Positions 10,829 to 22,066 of a stretch of 64,000 bases of DNA are shown here, piece after piece. Each line of letters opens with the position of its first letter. Positions within the stretch are counted from its first letter, which is position 1. This stretch comes from Lytechinus pictus. Taxonomy: Eukaryota > Echinodermata > Echinoidea > Temnopleuroida > Toxopneustidae. The notes below the pieces were generated by a model. That model saw only the letters and a program-made list of their open reading frames with translations, had not been told where the DNA came from and did no database searches. The position numbers and the translations under genes were made by a program. The DNA lies in NCBI RefSeq assembly GCF_037042905.1, contig NC_087256.1, positions 28,236,001-28,300,000 on the forward strand, read 5' to 3'.

Positions 10829-12440
10829 AGTCCCGGTCCCACTGCACAAAGCGGATGTAAATAGTAAAATAAAAATCTTGCCATCCGTTGGAAAACGCTA
10901 TGCATCCGTTGTGTATACTCATTGCATACGTGTTTCATACGCTCTATCTATCGAGCATCCGTCCACTGTGACTTCATCCGCTCAAAAAAATTTGAGCTGC
11001 TCAAAACTTTTAGAACGGACGAACTTTCCACCGTGTACGATGTAAATCCGCAACATATACGAGCAACAAACGTGCCATGTCTGGCCGTTACCATCCGTTA
11101 AACGTCCGCAGGCTGTATCCTCTCTGCATCCTCGCAACTCACATCCACTGCAGCTGAACAGCGGAAAGGGGGAGAAAAGATTATAAAGGTACAAGGAACG
11201 TCTACACATCGTTAGTAGCAGGAAATACATGTACATGTAGAAAGGATGTAAAGGCCCGAAATTTGTTGGAGCGTTCCTTGAACGGTAGTGGGAGGGGGCC
11301 AAATTTTGATAACGCTCGTCATCGCGCACAAAATGGGGAAAATCGAAAACACGGGCGTTGCTTTATCGGTGCACCGCTGAAGCCGACGTGCCGTTCGCGA
11401 CCGTTACACCAACGCTAAAGCAACGCGGCGTTGCTTTAGCGTTGGTTTAACGTAGCGAACGTTAGCGAGTGTTGGTTCAGCGGTGACGTGAACATTGATA
11501 GAGCGGCGTTCTGCGCATGCGGGCGTTGGCTCGGCGGGGGTTTAAAGTTGGTTTAGCGGCATACCGCTTTTGACTACGGAGCTGAACGGATCGCTTTGAT
11601 AGAAGTTCTGGTAGATTCCAAATGGGCTCCTGGTCCATTTCTCCCCGTATTTATAGCCAAATGCTGGTCCCGCTCTGACACCTCCATACCAACGCCAAAC
11701 CAAAGTTCATCACCGCAATGGATCGCTGCTTCAACGCCCGACACCATTCCAGCAATCCCGTGTCCGCTCGTAAAACGCTTGCTATATCGCTCCACCAAAA
11801 TTTGTTCAACGTTTAATCACTGCCAGGGCAAAGCTGGCGAAGCAGCGGTGGTCCAGCGTTCAAGATTTCTGCGTTGGCCTAGCGTAACTTGTGTACCTAG
11901 CGGTGCCGAACTTTGACTGGGCGTAGTTGGAGCGGTGGTGAACTTTGACGGAGCGGAAAATTGCCCGCTCCTCACCGCTCGCAATGTTTTGTGCAGCTCA
12001 AAACTTTTGGAGCGGTAGGAGGGACCACCAGCGGTGGCCGAGCGTATTCGGCGTTGCCTTAACGGGGGCCAACTTCTGTTAAACGGTGGTGAACAGTAAC
12101 GAGCGGTGATGATTTTTTTTCACCGCTCCAGGAACGCTCAAGCAAAGTTCTGGCGGTGTGACCAGGCCTTAAGCGTATATGCATCTCGTATATCATAAGG
12201 TATTCCAAACCCCTTTGGAGCTCCACTTCCATCTGCTAGGCTTCCGATAAACATCCGTTTAACATCCCCGCTATATACTACCCACGTCCGTTCTTTTCCG
12301 TTACGTTTTCGCAAATTTTTCGCAAATTTTGTCAATTTCTGGTGCGGATGATAACAGATGGAGCTACTACCGAAATTTTGCTCATCCGCTGTGTCCTCGA
12401 TGAATACGTTTTGTGTCTATCGGCCAGTGGGACCAGGCCT
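10829..12440. mobile_element. Outer 3-bp-TSD inverted-repeat element, interrupted
   Basis: The left end AGTCCCGGTCCCACTG matches the inverted right end AGGCCTGGTCCCACTG. TTA flanks both sides (10826-10828 and 12441-12443). The outer 400 bp and inner 260 bp share repeated words (CATCCGTT, CATCCGCT, CATACG). A second element is nested at 11252-12169. The 3-bp T-rich duplication suggests a PIF/Harbinger-type family. No transposase frame is visible. Confidence 0.7.
11252..12169. mobile_element. Nested 3-bp-TSD element rich in AGCGGTG words
   Basis: This starts AGGCCCG and ends ACCAGGCCT, with TAA on each side (11249-11251 and 12170-12172). About 40 bp inside the ends, inverted GGAGCGTTCC-like words align. 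The interior repeats GAGCGG and GCGTTGG motifs on both strands and is more GC-rich than its surroundings. The open frames near 11.57-11.92 kb are by-products of this composition. Confidence 0.65.
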
Positions 12441-12443
12441 TTA

Positions 12444-13354
12444 GCTGGTCAAAATGTCGACCAACGAAAGATTATTCAGTATATTGTTGCCGAAATATAT
12501 TGTTGTTCAAATGTCTTGACATCTGTGTCGTAACTTTAAGAGTCCCAAAGTTGTTCAAAAATTGCAATTTTTCCGACCAACATGTCTGCTCATGCAGTGA
12601 GGATTCTGAGGAAGGTCATAAGTTCCATACCCAGCATGGAATCATACTGAATTGCGTTTGCTACTTTCTGAGTAACTATACAGGTGTATATGGATACCTA
12701 TGGTAAGAAGGAATTTCATGAATGCTTTCTTTGAGAATCAAAATCGGTAGCCTCTCTGAAGTCCAGTTAACCGCACTGTCATCTGGCCGCACAAACATGC
12801 AAAATTTACTTCCACATTGCATGATTAAACTATAACTCATTCATGGTATATATCAATACGCAAACTACATTTATCTCTCTTTTTTTTTAAGTATTGATTG
12901 AAAATCGAGCGAGCACTGCTCTATGTGGCAGGGGCGGCTTAGGACAAACTTCTTTTTGTTGGGGTGGGTCATATACGGAAAGTGTAAACAGGAGAGGTAT
13001 AATACATGTCTGCTGTAAATTATAATATTATGAAACTATTTTGGCACTAATTCACTGGTCCAAAATAATGTCTGCTTCCGAATCATGCTAATCAAGAAAG
13101 CCAACGCAGCGAGAGAGGAAAAGTATATACTCTACATGTATTTATGAAGCAGATGTTGGTCTGCGATCCTTCGTAAACTTTGAATGTGCACACTTATATC
13201 ATTTTGGTCAAATCGAATTCGTTTTTCGTTTCCAAAACCATTTTGCATCTATTGGTATTATCAATGACGCACTACTCCCTATTTCCGCATTAAAATGAGC
13301 AAGGCACAAATTTGGCTCTGGTTCTGTCATAATAGCACAAATGATTAGTCCCCA
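12444..13354. other. Stretch without recognised gene
   Basis: Only short unsupported frames are seen. The piece around 12940-12975 (aggggcggcttagg plus a G-rich tract) resembles the ends of other short repeats in the window, but no target duplication could be found. Confidence 0.4.
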
Positions 13355-13565
13355 CACTCTTAAAATAGTTGGGCAAAAAATGCCCAACTTTTAACAAACC
13401 CTGGGCAACGAACTGCCCACACAACTATTGGTTAAAATCTGCCCAAATTGGGGAATAAAATCTAATAATTGGGTGATAAATTTTCTCAATTGGATAATAA
13501 TTGCCCAGAATATTTCCCAACACAGTGGACAATAATGTTGCCCAACATTTTAAATGTTGAAGGAC
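13355..13565. mobile_element. Palindromic MITE with TTGGGCA words
   Basis: TTGGGCAA and its inverse TTGCCCAA recur many times, ending with GTTGCCCAACATTTTAAATG. The two halves are roughly inverted. Exact ends and target duplication are not clear. Confidence 0.55.
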
Positions 13566-13611
13566 ACAGGCTAGAACTCAATACATTTTGTCACTTCGCT
13601 TGATTGATATC

Positions 13612-13990
13612 TTTGATTTGATTTGATTTATTGATTTCCGTTTCACAATTATACATATGATAAACATAACATAACAAGGTCGAAAATGCTACAAGACATA
13701 ATGTAATATATATAACATAATCATAGATTTAAGGAACACAATTCAATACATAAAGTTACCTCAGATGACATTTGTATTTAAAAGTAAAACGGAGGGTCTT
13801 GCCGACAAGAGCAAGGCTTGTACAGAAGGCATATAGTTTCATTACAAAATTACAACAAAGAAATATTGGGTCGTAATAATAATTTGTTTAAAGAATGAAT
13901 ACAAACAATGTTTGTACAATTTACAAAATCGTTACTGATGGATCGTGTGAGAAAATATTTTGTTTTACAATAATCTTTGCTTTCCAAACA
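13612..13990 (-). mobile_element. 3' tail of a CR1-like LINE
   Basis: On the minus strand the sequence ends in a (TCAAA)n tail around 13612-13630. About 200 bp before that it has TGTACAAGCCTTGCTC followed by AGACCCTCC. The plus-strand tail at 22067-22752 has TTGTACAAGCATTGC followed by GGTCCCTCC at a similar distance from its end. The left limit is approximate and no reverse transcriptase is retained. Confidence 0.5.
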
Positions 13991-15280
13991 ATAAAAAGTA
14001 CTTTACTGCATGTTATATCATTTATAGTAGGCCTAATATTATCTAAAAAGATATAATTTCGACCATATCTGCAGAATCTGATTCCGCTCTGCTTGTAGTC
14101 CTAAACAGTTCAAGGGACCATCAAAAGGTGACTGTTTTCGAATTTTTCTTCCAAGTAGCATCTGTCACTAATGGGGTGGTGTTGCAAGAAACTTGAAATT
14201 GATCACAAGTCAATTTTAGGTTCTAACATCAATTGAAAGTCATGCATTTCATTGCACATTTGCAATTGATAGATCGTCTGCTTCTTGAATCAACACGAAT
14301 GGCAATCGATTTACTGTTAGTTAAAATTGATCTCTCAAAAGTAATTTTGCTTCTGAAATTCGCGATTGATTGCAAATATTTTCTTGCAACACTCCCTAAG
14401 ATATACAGGCCTAATAAATTCATATAAAATGGTAGGCCTATACGTACATATAGGCCCTATCTTCCTCCTTACATCTTTCATGATCAGACACGTACTTTTG
14501 CGGGAAAAAGAGTGGCCGCTGCCCGATACCATATTGAATATAGATTTTACGATTGAGCATAGCGAGCTATTTTTAAACCAATCTATAAACGTGTACTAGT
14601 AATCGGGTATTTGCTATACTTACATATTCCGATTGACTATTACTATATACAATTGTATTATACTTATATAGATGTTTATCATTATTTTTATAATCGGAGG
14701 AGCTTGAGCCCAAACAGCTTATCCCTCCGACCCCATATAGATCCACGCCCGCTCTTCAGAGATCTTGAAATAACACAAAAAGTGGTAACAATCTTCACGT
14801 CACAATGATTCACGAATGCGAACGAATTAAGAAAACGATTAACCTTAGAGATAATAAAACTTTAAAAATCGTACAGGGCACGGTTGAGATTTCGTAAAAT
14901 TCTAGATGACTAATGAATTTAAAGAAGAGGTTATTATGTTTGTTGGACGACCTATCTGTCAATTGATTGTTTACCAGAAGACGAAAAAGAAAACAACAAA
15001 CACAATAACATGAATTAGGGCATTTTCTTACCAATTGGTCCTATCTTGTTTTATCCCCGTTGATGAAAAATCACAGCTTACACGAATGCATGTCATCAAA
15101 GTTGTGTCTCTCTATATTCGATTGGTGCATCCTTTCGACTTTCCCTGTGTTACAAATGCACTCTTTACACAGAATATAGGTCACTGAAATCAACACGGCT
15201 TGTCGTGATAAAATGAAAGTAGCGCGATCAGAAAAAGATATCAGCTTCCTTGGTAAACATCTCGATACGATTCTGAGGTT
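13991..15280. other. Stretch without recognised gene
   Basis: AT-rich sequence with several short frames on both strands (for example 14229-14599) lacking any family resemblance. A small inverted repeat (TCGGAGGAGCTTGAG and TTATCCCTCCGA) lies near 14694-14730. Confidence 0.4.
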
Positions 15281-15436
15281 TTGTAAGACATTCGTGTAAC
15301 TTGGACATGTTAGAGGAGCTTCGCCCCCGGCCCCCTGTCGAGTCCACTTTCGTGCTTGGAATTATCGCGGTGAGCACGGCGCAGTGAAATCGGAGAGCGT
15401 GCACACACCGTGACGGGTATCGCGGCGTTAACGAAA

Positions 15437-15605
15437 ATGGAAGTACGCATGAACCGTCTCGGTGTCGGTGGCTGGTTAATATTTTATTTTGTACTATCCC
15501 ATGTTGTGTCAATTAAGGATCTACTTAAACTGTTTTTGAATCAATTCACACTTCGAAAGAATGCAAGCAATGTACTTAGCATACCAGTGAAAATGGGGGA
15601 AAGAA
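15437..15605 (+). CDS. Possible first coding exon with signal peptide (candidate)
   Basis: I do not recognise this. An ATG in good context (cgaaaATGG) opens 56 codons, beginning MEVRMNRLGVGGWLIFYF, with a short basic start and a hydrophobic stretch typical of a signal peptide. The frame can end at a consensus donor (GTGAGT at 15606) in phase 1. The preceding 130 bp is unusually GC- and CpG-rich for this window, as expected of a promoter or 5' UTR. No downstream exon could be identified before 21.9 kb. The exon may be real, part of a gene decayed by transposons, or chance. Confidence 0.3.
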
Positions 15606-16647
15606 GTGAGTAAAGCTATAGGGAGATGACGCGAACACATAAAACTAAGTGTTGGGGATGATAGTTTGCATTGATGAAAAGTTTTGAAATAAGGTATATA
15701 CAAAACATTAAAATTTACCAATTATTGTTCATGTCTTTTATATCTCTTATATTTCTTAACTCCGATTCAATTGAGGAAAAATCGTTACTTTTTTAAGTCG
15801 CCTTGCACTTGCCTGTATATATATATCTAAACGTGTCGCCTCTCAGGTATATCAACAAGCGTCTATAAAAAAAACAAGTTGGTGGAGTGATATAGACCAT
15901 GACCAAGGAGTGGAATTTCATGGCCATTATCAACCAGCAAATTCTAAACACCCCGCAGGACCTTGTCCGTCCTCGCGAAATCTTAATTCTTGACTGAGAG
16001 TTTCTAGGAAGTTTCAGAGCGTTTCAGTGCATGTAAACAACCCGAGTTCTAGTTCTAGATAGAGTGACGTATATTCTTGAGACTGCAACCCTTAAAATCG
16101 AAATACACTCACTCTGACCATAGAGCTATTCTTAGCTCTATTACAAAATAGTGAGTTTTTTAATATTGATACTTGAATTTTATATTAAATGATTTAATAG
16201 TATGCTTGAAGGCAATTTGTCCATGACGACAAGTTTAAAAAACAAAAAGCACTGAACAACAACAAAAGCAAAAGAAAGTTCTAAAACGTTCTAATGAATT
16301 TATTTGCGAATAAGAGAGTTATGGTTTTTTAAAGTTTTTATTTCATGACGTTGCTTTTAGGCAGATCCACATGTTACATAAATTCCATGGTATTTTTGTT
16401 TTCTTTACAGAAGAATATATGAAATAATGTATCTGATTACATTCTGAATGCATGGGTAAAGTCATTTTTTTTTTTTATAGAACTGACACTTTGCAGAATC
16501 TGTATTATATACATGTTATGAACTCTTGCTTTCCATTAAAATGCTCAAAGCGCTTTACAATAACATGACAAAAAAGGCAAATTCTCCTCTCCAAGTGCAT
16601 GTACGAAAATAATATACATAAAGGGGACATTATTGAGAAAACAAATG
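15606..16647. other. Stretch without recognised gene
   Basis: AT-rich sequence; would be intron if the candidate exon at 15437 is real. No RNA gene or repeat with clear ends is seen. Confidence 0.4.
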
Positions 16648-17217
16648 CACAGCAAAAACTGTGGTGTTAACCGAAATAGAGGACCACACCAGTTATTTTA
16701 CACCGTTGTTAAATTTACAGTGTAAGTTTAACACCTATAGGTGTTATTACAACACACTAGCGTACCTCAGGGGGAAGCAGGGGGGCAGACTGCCCCCCCT
16801 GACGAGTCACAACTCATGCAGGGGACGTATCCCTGCCCCCTCTGACGAGTCACAACTGATACAGGGGACGTGTCCCCCCCCCCCCTTTTGAGAAGCCAAA
16901 TTAATAATTTGTAATGTAAAAATGCAATAAAAACAGACGCGTTTATTTTTTATTTTTGCTTGTCAAATTTTTTGGTGGGAAGAAATCCTTTATTTGTGGT
17001 TGAAGACCTTTTTTTTTTTTTTTTGCTTGTCAAATTTTTTCGCGGACGAAATATTCTCCAAAAAATTTTCCCCCCTTCTGGAAAATCCTAGGTACGCCAG
17101 TGTTACAACACCTTTGGTTGTTGCATTTACACTCTAGGGTGTCATTTTAACACATCAGGGTGTGGTCCTCTATTAACACCAGCTGGTGTCGGTTTTAACA
17201 CCACAATTTTTACAGTG
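16648..17217. mobile_element. Palindromic GGTGTTA MITE, interrupted
   Basis: The left end CACAGCAAAAACTGTGGTGT and the inverted right end CACTGTAAAAATTGTGGTGT pair. The interior is built of inverted GGTGT and ACACC words. The same family occurs at 20899-21137. A second MITE (16755-17102) has inserted into it, so its native length is about 214 bp. Its own target duplication is not clear. Confidence 0.75.
16755..17102. mobile_element. hAT-like MITE nested in palindromic MITE
   Basis: The element begins CACTAGCGTACCTCAGG and ends CCTAGGTACGCCAGTG. It is flanked by perfect 8-bp duplications TTACAACA at 16747-16754 and 17103-17110. The interior has two copies, in reverse orientation, of the GACAAGC/poly-A/GGTCTTC unit also seen at 8181-8450. 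It belongs to the same family. Confidence 0.87.
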
Positions 17218-17562
17218 AGTGTTTTAGCTTAATTTTGAATACTCGTGATGATGAACATGAGCAGATGTTGACAGTGAGACTACTAGTATTCCAGATATTG
17301 GGACTAGAGAAGCTAATACGTTGCTGACCTTTCATTTTTAAGAATCAATTATTCTGTTTTTCTTTGGTGGGATTTCGGCACACTTTCATAAATTATTTTT
17401 TTCTCATATTTTTTTTCTTATAGATTCGTTTAATCAATTCGATAGTGCGGAATAACTCTTTAAGCTAAGAGTGTGTATCTAAGAGGGTTCCATGACATCT
17501 GCACTACCTATACTATACCTCCATCCCTAATCATCATTCTGAACCAAAAACTCTATTACAAT

Positions 17563-17580
17563 CCTAACCCTAACCCTAAC
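17563..17580. repeat. Short interstitial telomere-like repeat
   Basis: Three CCCTAA-type units occur in a row. It is too short to indicate a chromosome end and is noted only as a microsatellite seed. Confidence 0.5.
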
Positions 17581-17595
17581 ATTTTGAGTTAATAA

Positions 17596-17778
17596 TACCT
17601 CAGTCACATTTGCTTTAAAAAAAATGGCGGCCCTACAGCGAGTCGAAAACAGCGGTTTGAACATTTTTGTACCAGCTACATACCAGGCTACATACTAGTA
17701 GGTGGGTTGAATAATAATGTATAAAACGGACGTTTTCTACTCGCCGTACGCCGCCATACAACAAATGTGACTGAGGTA
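17596..17778. mobile_element. 183-bp MITE with TAA target duplication
   Basis: The ends TACCTCAGTCACATTTG and inverted CAAATGTGACTGAGGTA are perfect. TAA lies on both sides (17593-17595 and 17779-17781). Inverted GGCGGC and CGAGT words continue inside. The 3-bp TAA fits a PIF/Harbinger-type source. Confidence 0.8.
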
Positions 17779-17781
17779 TAA

Positions 17782-19493
17782 GACCGGAGCAAAATGTCTC
17801 AGGAGCTAATCTTGCATCACCTCTGAGAGACAGTACTGATCTCAGGGCTGACAAAATGGGTATAGGGATCAGGCCCGTAACTCCCCCCTGCCCCTGCCCC
17901 CTCGAGTGATAACCCCTTTTCCCTTTTTTCATTTGTGTTTGGTTTATCAGATTTTGTGAAAGAAAATGCAAGTGAGAGCCCGGTTTTCCCCATAAATTGA
18001 CCAATCTCCCCCCAAAAGGTCAAGCTTTCATCGCGTGCTTATTTATTTTTGATCTGATTTAAGAATAATGATGTATCGTGGTTTTCCTCAAAACATGTGA
18101 TGCTTCCCTCATGTAATGAGGCCTCTAACATTTATTCACCATACCTGTCACTTTTGTGGCGGCTGGAGAAAAAATTATTGAATAGTTTTATTATTCCTGT
18201 CCAACATAATGCAATTCTCTGTAAACTATTTCAGAAAATCAATTCAAGAATTCGATTAATTGATCTTATACTCCGAAATAAAGCCTAAATTAAACCTCGG
18301 GCGAGAACAAAATAGTGAAACGTATAAATCTATTGAAATGGTAGCAATGCAAAGGGGTTAGGGATTATTTTCACCGACTATTAAGAAAGGGGTGGCGTAA
18401 TGAGCTAATCATTTTGAGGGACGTAACATGGGAGTATCTGGGAAAAAATATACAAAAACCGCGAGCGACCAAAGCGAAATGGTGAAAAATTGCACTGTGA
18501 TAGATTTTGATGTATAATATTCAACAAATGAAATCTCACCCTTTTAACATAATTTTTCTCCTTCTTTTTCTTGGTCCTGGAACATTTTGGGACGTATAGC
18601 CCCCTGTATTGAGTAAAAACAGTTAATATTATTGTAGGTCGTCCCACACCCTACTCTAATAAATACCCTGACGCCGCCCTTGGTGCGATCACGGCGTCAA
18701 TGCGCAATGTCATTGCCCGAACCTCTTGATAAATCTATTCTCCAACATTCGATCATTGAACCAACTCATGTTGGAACAGACCTTTTAATTCCACACAATG
18801 TTGACAAATTGGGCATTATTTTCAGGGCTTGGTTTCATCCGGTTATAATCCTCCGTCTTGTAATGATATGATGAGTTCAAGGACCCTATATAGGATGTAA
18901 TTACCGATGGTGTCGAAACACGAGCTCGATGATCACCGAAGCGAATCCACACTTATTAAGGTTGCTATCACGTGAGACGGTGGTCAATCTCGAGACCATG
19001 CATGCTTCTTAGAAAGACATACAGGGAAGGGGAAATGGCAGATCCAGGGGCACCCCCCCCCCCCCAATCTTGATGAAAAAAATAAATGTGGAAAAAGAAT
19101 CGAGGAAAGTGTGTGATGCTGAAGGAGCGGGAAGGGTCGCGTGCATGGAGTGATAACTTTAATTGCTTAGTTACATAATTTGGGAAGGAAAAGTGGGCAT
19201 TGTTTCGAATGTGCCCCCCCCCCCCTTACTCCGCCGCTGGGTAGAGCCTAATAACGTTTCAACACGATCTTCTTGAAAACGAATCCTTGTCTGAGAGTGA
19301 GTGCCATAATAGTAAACAAAACATACGCACTCAGAAAAACACTGTATACAAACAGATATGAAATTAAATTTTGCTTAAGGATATAACAGTTATCAGTTCG
19401 ACAACCTTACTGATGAGATAAGATATTGTTTTAATATCAAGCATAGGTTTATATAATAATATATCAACATCAATAACAAATTTCTAAAATTCA
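17782..19493. other. Stretch without recognised gene
   Basis: Contains G-rich and C-rich fragments (17880-17905, 19045-19070, 19213-19226) that look like worn ends of short repeats. Several AT-rich frames have no recognisable product. No tRNA or exon could be supported. Confidence 0.4.
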
Positions 19494-19495
19494 TA

Positions 19496-19719
19496 CACAG
19501 TAAAAAAAGATAGCACATTGTTTAAGCCTGCCACTCTAATAACAATTTTGTTTATTTTTTTTTGTAATTGTTAACTTTTTTAAACAACTTATTTAAAAAG
19601 TTTAAACAGATGTGTAATAAGTCTTTAAAGTTGTTCAAAAAGTTTAAACAATATTGTTAGAGTGACGGGCTTAAACAACATCCTTGAAATTTTAATCATT
19701 TTAAACGTTTATTACAGTG
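19496..19719. mobile_element. Palindromic MITE with TA target duplication
   Basis: Starts CACAGTAAAAA and ends TTATTACAGTG, with TA on each side (19494-19495 and 19720-19721). Inner arms match inverted (TTGTTTAAGCCTGCCACTCT and AGAGTGACGGGCTTAAACAA). TA duplication and CAGT-type ends fit Tc1/mariner-derived MITEs. Confidence 0.8.
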
Positions 19720-19840
19720 TATTGTTAGAAAATTTAGCATTACTGTTTAAACGTTCAAGTATTTCTAAGAATGAACCAATCACAAAAACAGGTTGTATAA
19801 TGTGCTTTGCTGTATACGACGTCATAATAGGTGAGTCTAT

Positions 19841-19983
19841 TGTAGGGACAGCGGAACGGGTGGGGCGGTTCAGCCCCCATCCCCCACTTTTTCCAATAAA
19901 CGTGCATGTTCAAAACGTAAACATGACCATTCCATTCTGATTATGACCAACCCCCACAATTTCAAAACCGCTCTGCGGCCCTG
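19841..19983. mobile_element. Fragment of a CAGGGGCC-type MITE
   Basis: Both ends resemble the complete copy at 31597-31742: the inverted right end CAGGGCCGCAGAGCGGTTTT, and a left GCGGAACGGGTGGGGC followed by a C-tract. Ends are worn and no target duplication is seen. Confidence 0.5.
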
Positions 19984-20035
19984 ATTTGCGATTCTAAAGT
20001 CAAATCTTGATATTGACCCTTCAATTGACCCTTGG

Positions 20036-20330
20036 AGGAGCCGTGGTCTAGTGGTCCTCACTTTCGCCTTGTAAACAGAGGGTCGTGCTCATGTTCGAAT
20101 CCAAACGCGGTCTGGCGTCCTTATGGCAAGGCGTTAATCCACACTTTGCCACTCTCCACCCAAATGCTATATGGGTACCCGGTATATAGGACGTGGAAGT
20201 CATTGCATGTAGCTTGTCCAGTATTGTGTGCGCCTTACATGACGGCTGACTGGAATACTCCCCAGGAAGTGGAGGAAGTGCATACATTGTGCGCGGGCAT
20301 GATGACTGATTGGCCGTTTTGATTAGTGAA
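20036..20330 (+). mobile_element. tRNA-derived SINE
   Basis: The 5' 75 bp is tRNA-like. It has an A box (GTGGTCTAGTGG), an anticodon-arm region GCCTTGTAAACAGAGGGTC (TGT, Thr-like) and a B box (TGTTCGAATCC). A non-tRNA body follows, with GCGTCCTTATGGCAAGG and ATATGGGTACCCGGTA, words I associate with widespread marine-invertebrate SINEs. No 3' tail or target duplication could be fixed. Confidence 0.75.
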
Positions 20331-20669
20331 TGTATTATAGACAGTGAATTTGTTATTATAACAAGTCTTTACTAAACAGGACCCTGAGGTTACATTGACT
20401 GCATGGAATCGTCAGATAAAATGTTTGAAGAATATTTATGTAGAAAAAAACCTTATCAAAGAAAAGACATAATACTGATAATTGAATCTTATTAACCTAA
20501 AATGTAATTTCTAAGAAAGAATCAGTGCATAAAATGATATATTTTGACAACACAAATTTCGGAAAGTAGAACATTAAAAACTAATGTTTCAAAATAATTA
20601 AACAATCATACCGTTAATGACGCGTGCAATAATAAGAGTCGCTTTAATTAACAAAACTGGTATACAGTA

Positions 20670-21147
20670 CAGTGGCGTACGTAATGAGACGACAAATTTG
20701 AGATGGCGAGATATGGTGTATCGGGCCAAATTCATAACAAAAAGTTCGACATTTTAATGAAAAATTCAAATTTTGTGATATATTTTTACACAAAAAATAT
20801 CAGAAATTTATATTTTCATCCTCTTTTTCCTTTTGTTCTTGAATTTTCATTTGTGGGGGGGGGGCAAGCCCCGACAAGGCGCCCCCCCCCCATCTGTACA
20901 CAGCAAAAACTGTGGTGTTAACCGGTGTACATAGAGGACCACACCAGTTATTTTACTCCGGTGTTAAATTGATGGTGTTAGTTTAACACCTATAGGTGTC
21001 ATTACAACACCTTTGGTTGTTACATTCACACTCTTTGGTGTTATGTTCAATCTCTAGGGTGTAATTTTCACACCTCGGGGTGTGGTCCTCTATTTACACC
21101 AACTGGTGTCAGTTTTAACACCACAGTTTTTACAGTGTACGCCACTG
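20670..21147. mobile_element. CAGTGGCGTAC-type element, interrupted
   Basis: Left CAGTGGCGTACGTA pairs with the inverted right end CAGTGGCGTACAGATGGGGG, if the nested MITE at 20899-21137 is removed. A G-run and C-run lie inside the right part. No convincing 8-bp duplication remains, so one flank may have changed. Confidence 0.65.
20899..21137. mobile_element. Palindromic GGTGTTA MITE, intact copy
   Basis: Starts CACAGCAAAAACTGTGGTG and ends CACCACAGTTTTTACAGTG. It is flanked by TA (20897-20898 and 21138-21139) and made of inverted GGTGT/ACACC blocks. It is the uninterrupted relative of 16648-17217 and lies inside another MITE. Confidence 0.85.
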
Positions 21148-21851
21148 GTTCATTGTGAATATTATGTAGTAATCCTTTCAAGAGTATACGAAATGGATTA
21201 GAGCGTCTTCATGGCTGTGTTTTATCATCTTTTTTCTTTACTGTTCAGACATCTTCTTTATCTTTATCTATACTTAATTTTTGTATTCTTAATTCATTTT
21301 ATTTATTTATCCGTTATGCATGTTCGAACTCAGCTTATGAAAAGAAAACTAGATATCGTATTGAACATTACATTTTGTCAATAGAGATTTGAGTATATCA
21401 TGAGCTGTTGAACAACGTTGAACATGGAAGTGGGGGTTAACAAAGATTCTAACTTTGCACACTAAATGCAACACAGCAAAGAACTTTGGGGGGATGCAAT
21501 CGTACTCGTAGTATTTAAAAGGTGCATTTTTTTTCCTATTTGCCCGTTTGCGTCTCTATCGCGTGCGGTGCATAATTGTTTGTGTTCAAAGCACCTTCTC
21601 TAAATAGTTGCACCACATTAAGTGCAAAAGCGTATCCTTTTGTTTCTTAGTGTGTAGCCTATACTTTGTCCAGGAAAATAAGTCTATATTTGGAATACAG
21701 TATCGATGAAAAAATTATATAGGGCCTAATAGCTCTTAACACACTCCGCTCCCTCTCCCCCTCCAAACATACCAATGAACATTCACTTCGAATGACTGTA
21801 TAGTTTAGATCCGATCAATGCATAGTGCCCCGAAATTATAACATAGAAGAG
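21148..21851. other. Stretch without recognised gene
   Basis: AT-rich, with no supported frame, exon or repeat end. Confidence 0.4.
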
Positions 21852-21988
21852 ATAAAATAGACAGATGGATAGATAGAAAGAAAGAAAGAAAGATAGATAG
21901 ATATATGGATAGATAGATGGATAGATACATGAATGGATAGATATAGATAGACCGATATCTAGTTCGATCGATCGATAGATAGATATAT
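21852..21988. repeat. GATA microsatellite at duplication edge
   Basis: Imperfect GATA, GATG and GAAA tetranucleotide repeats. The homology shared with the later duplicated units begins at its right edge, and the same (GATA)n precedes the unit at 54354. Confidence 0.8.
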
Positions 21989-22066
21989 AGATAGAAGAAA
22001 AAGAAGAAGAAGGAAGGGAGAAAGAAAGAAAAAACAGAAAAGAAGAAAGATCATTCTACTAAAACC

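Noticed and set aside
11574-11916. Overlapping frames of 74 and 106 codons on both strands
   Set aside because: They lie wholly in a GC-rich nested transposon with low stop density and have no recognisable domain.
17563-17580. Telomere-like CCCTAA repeats as a chromosome end
   Set aside because: There are only three units and they are embedded in ordinary sequence on both sides.
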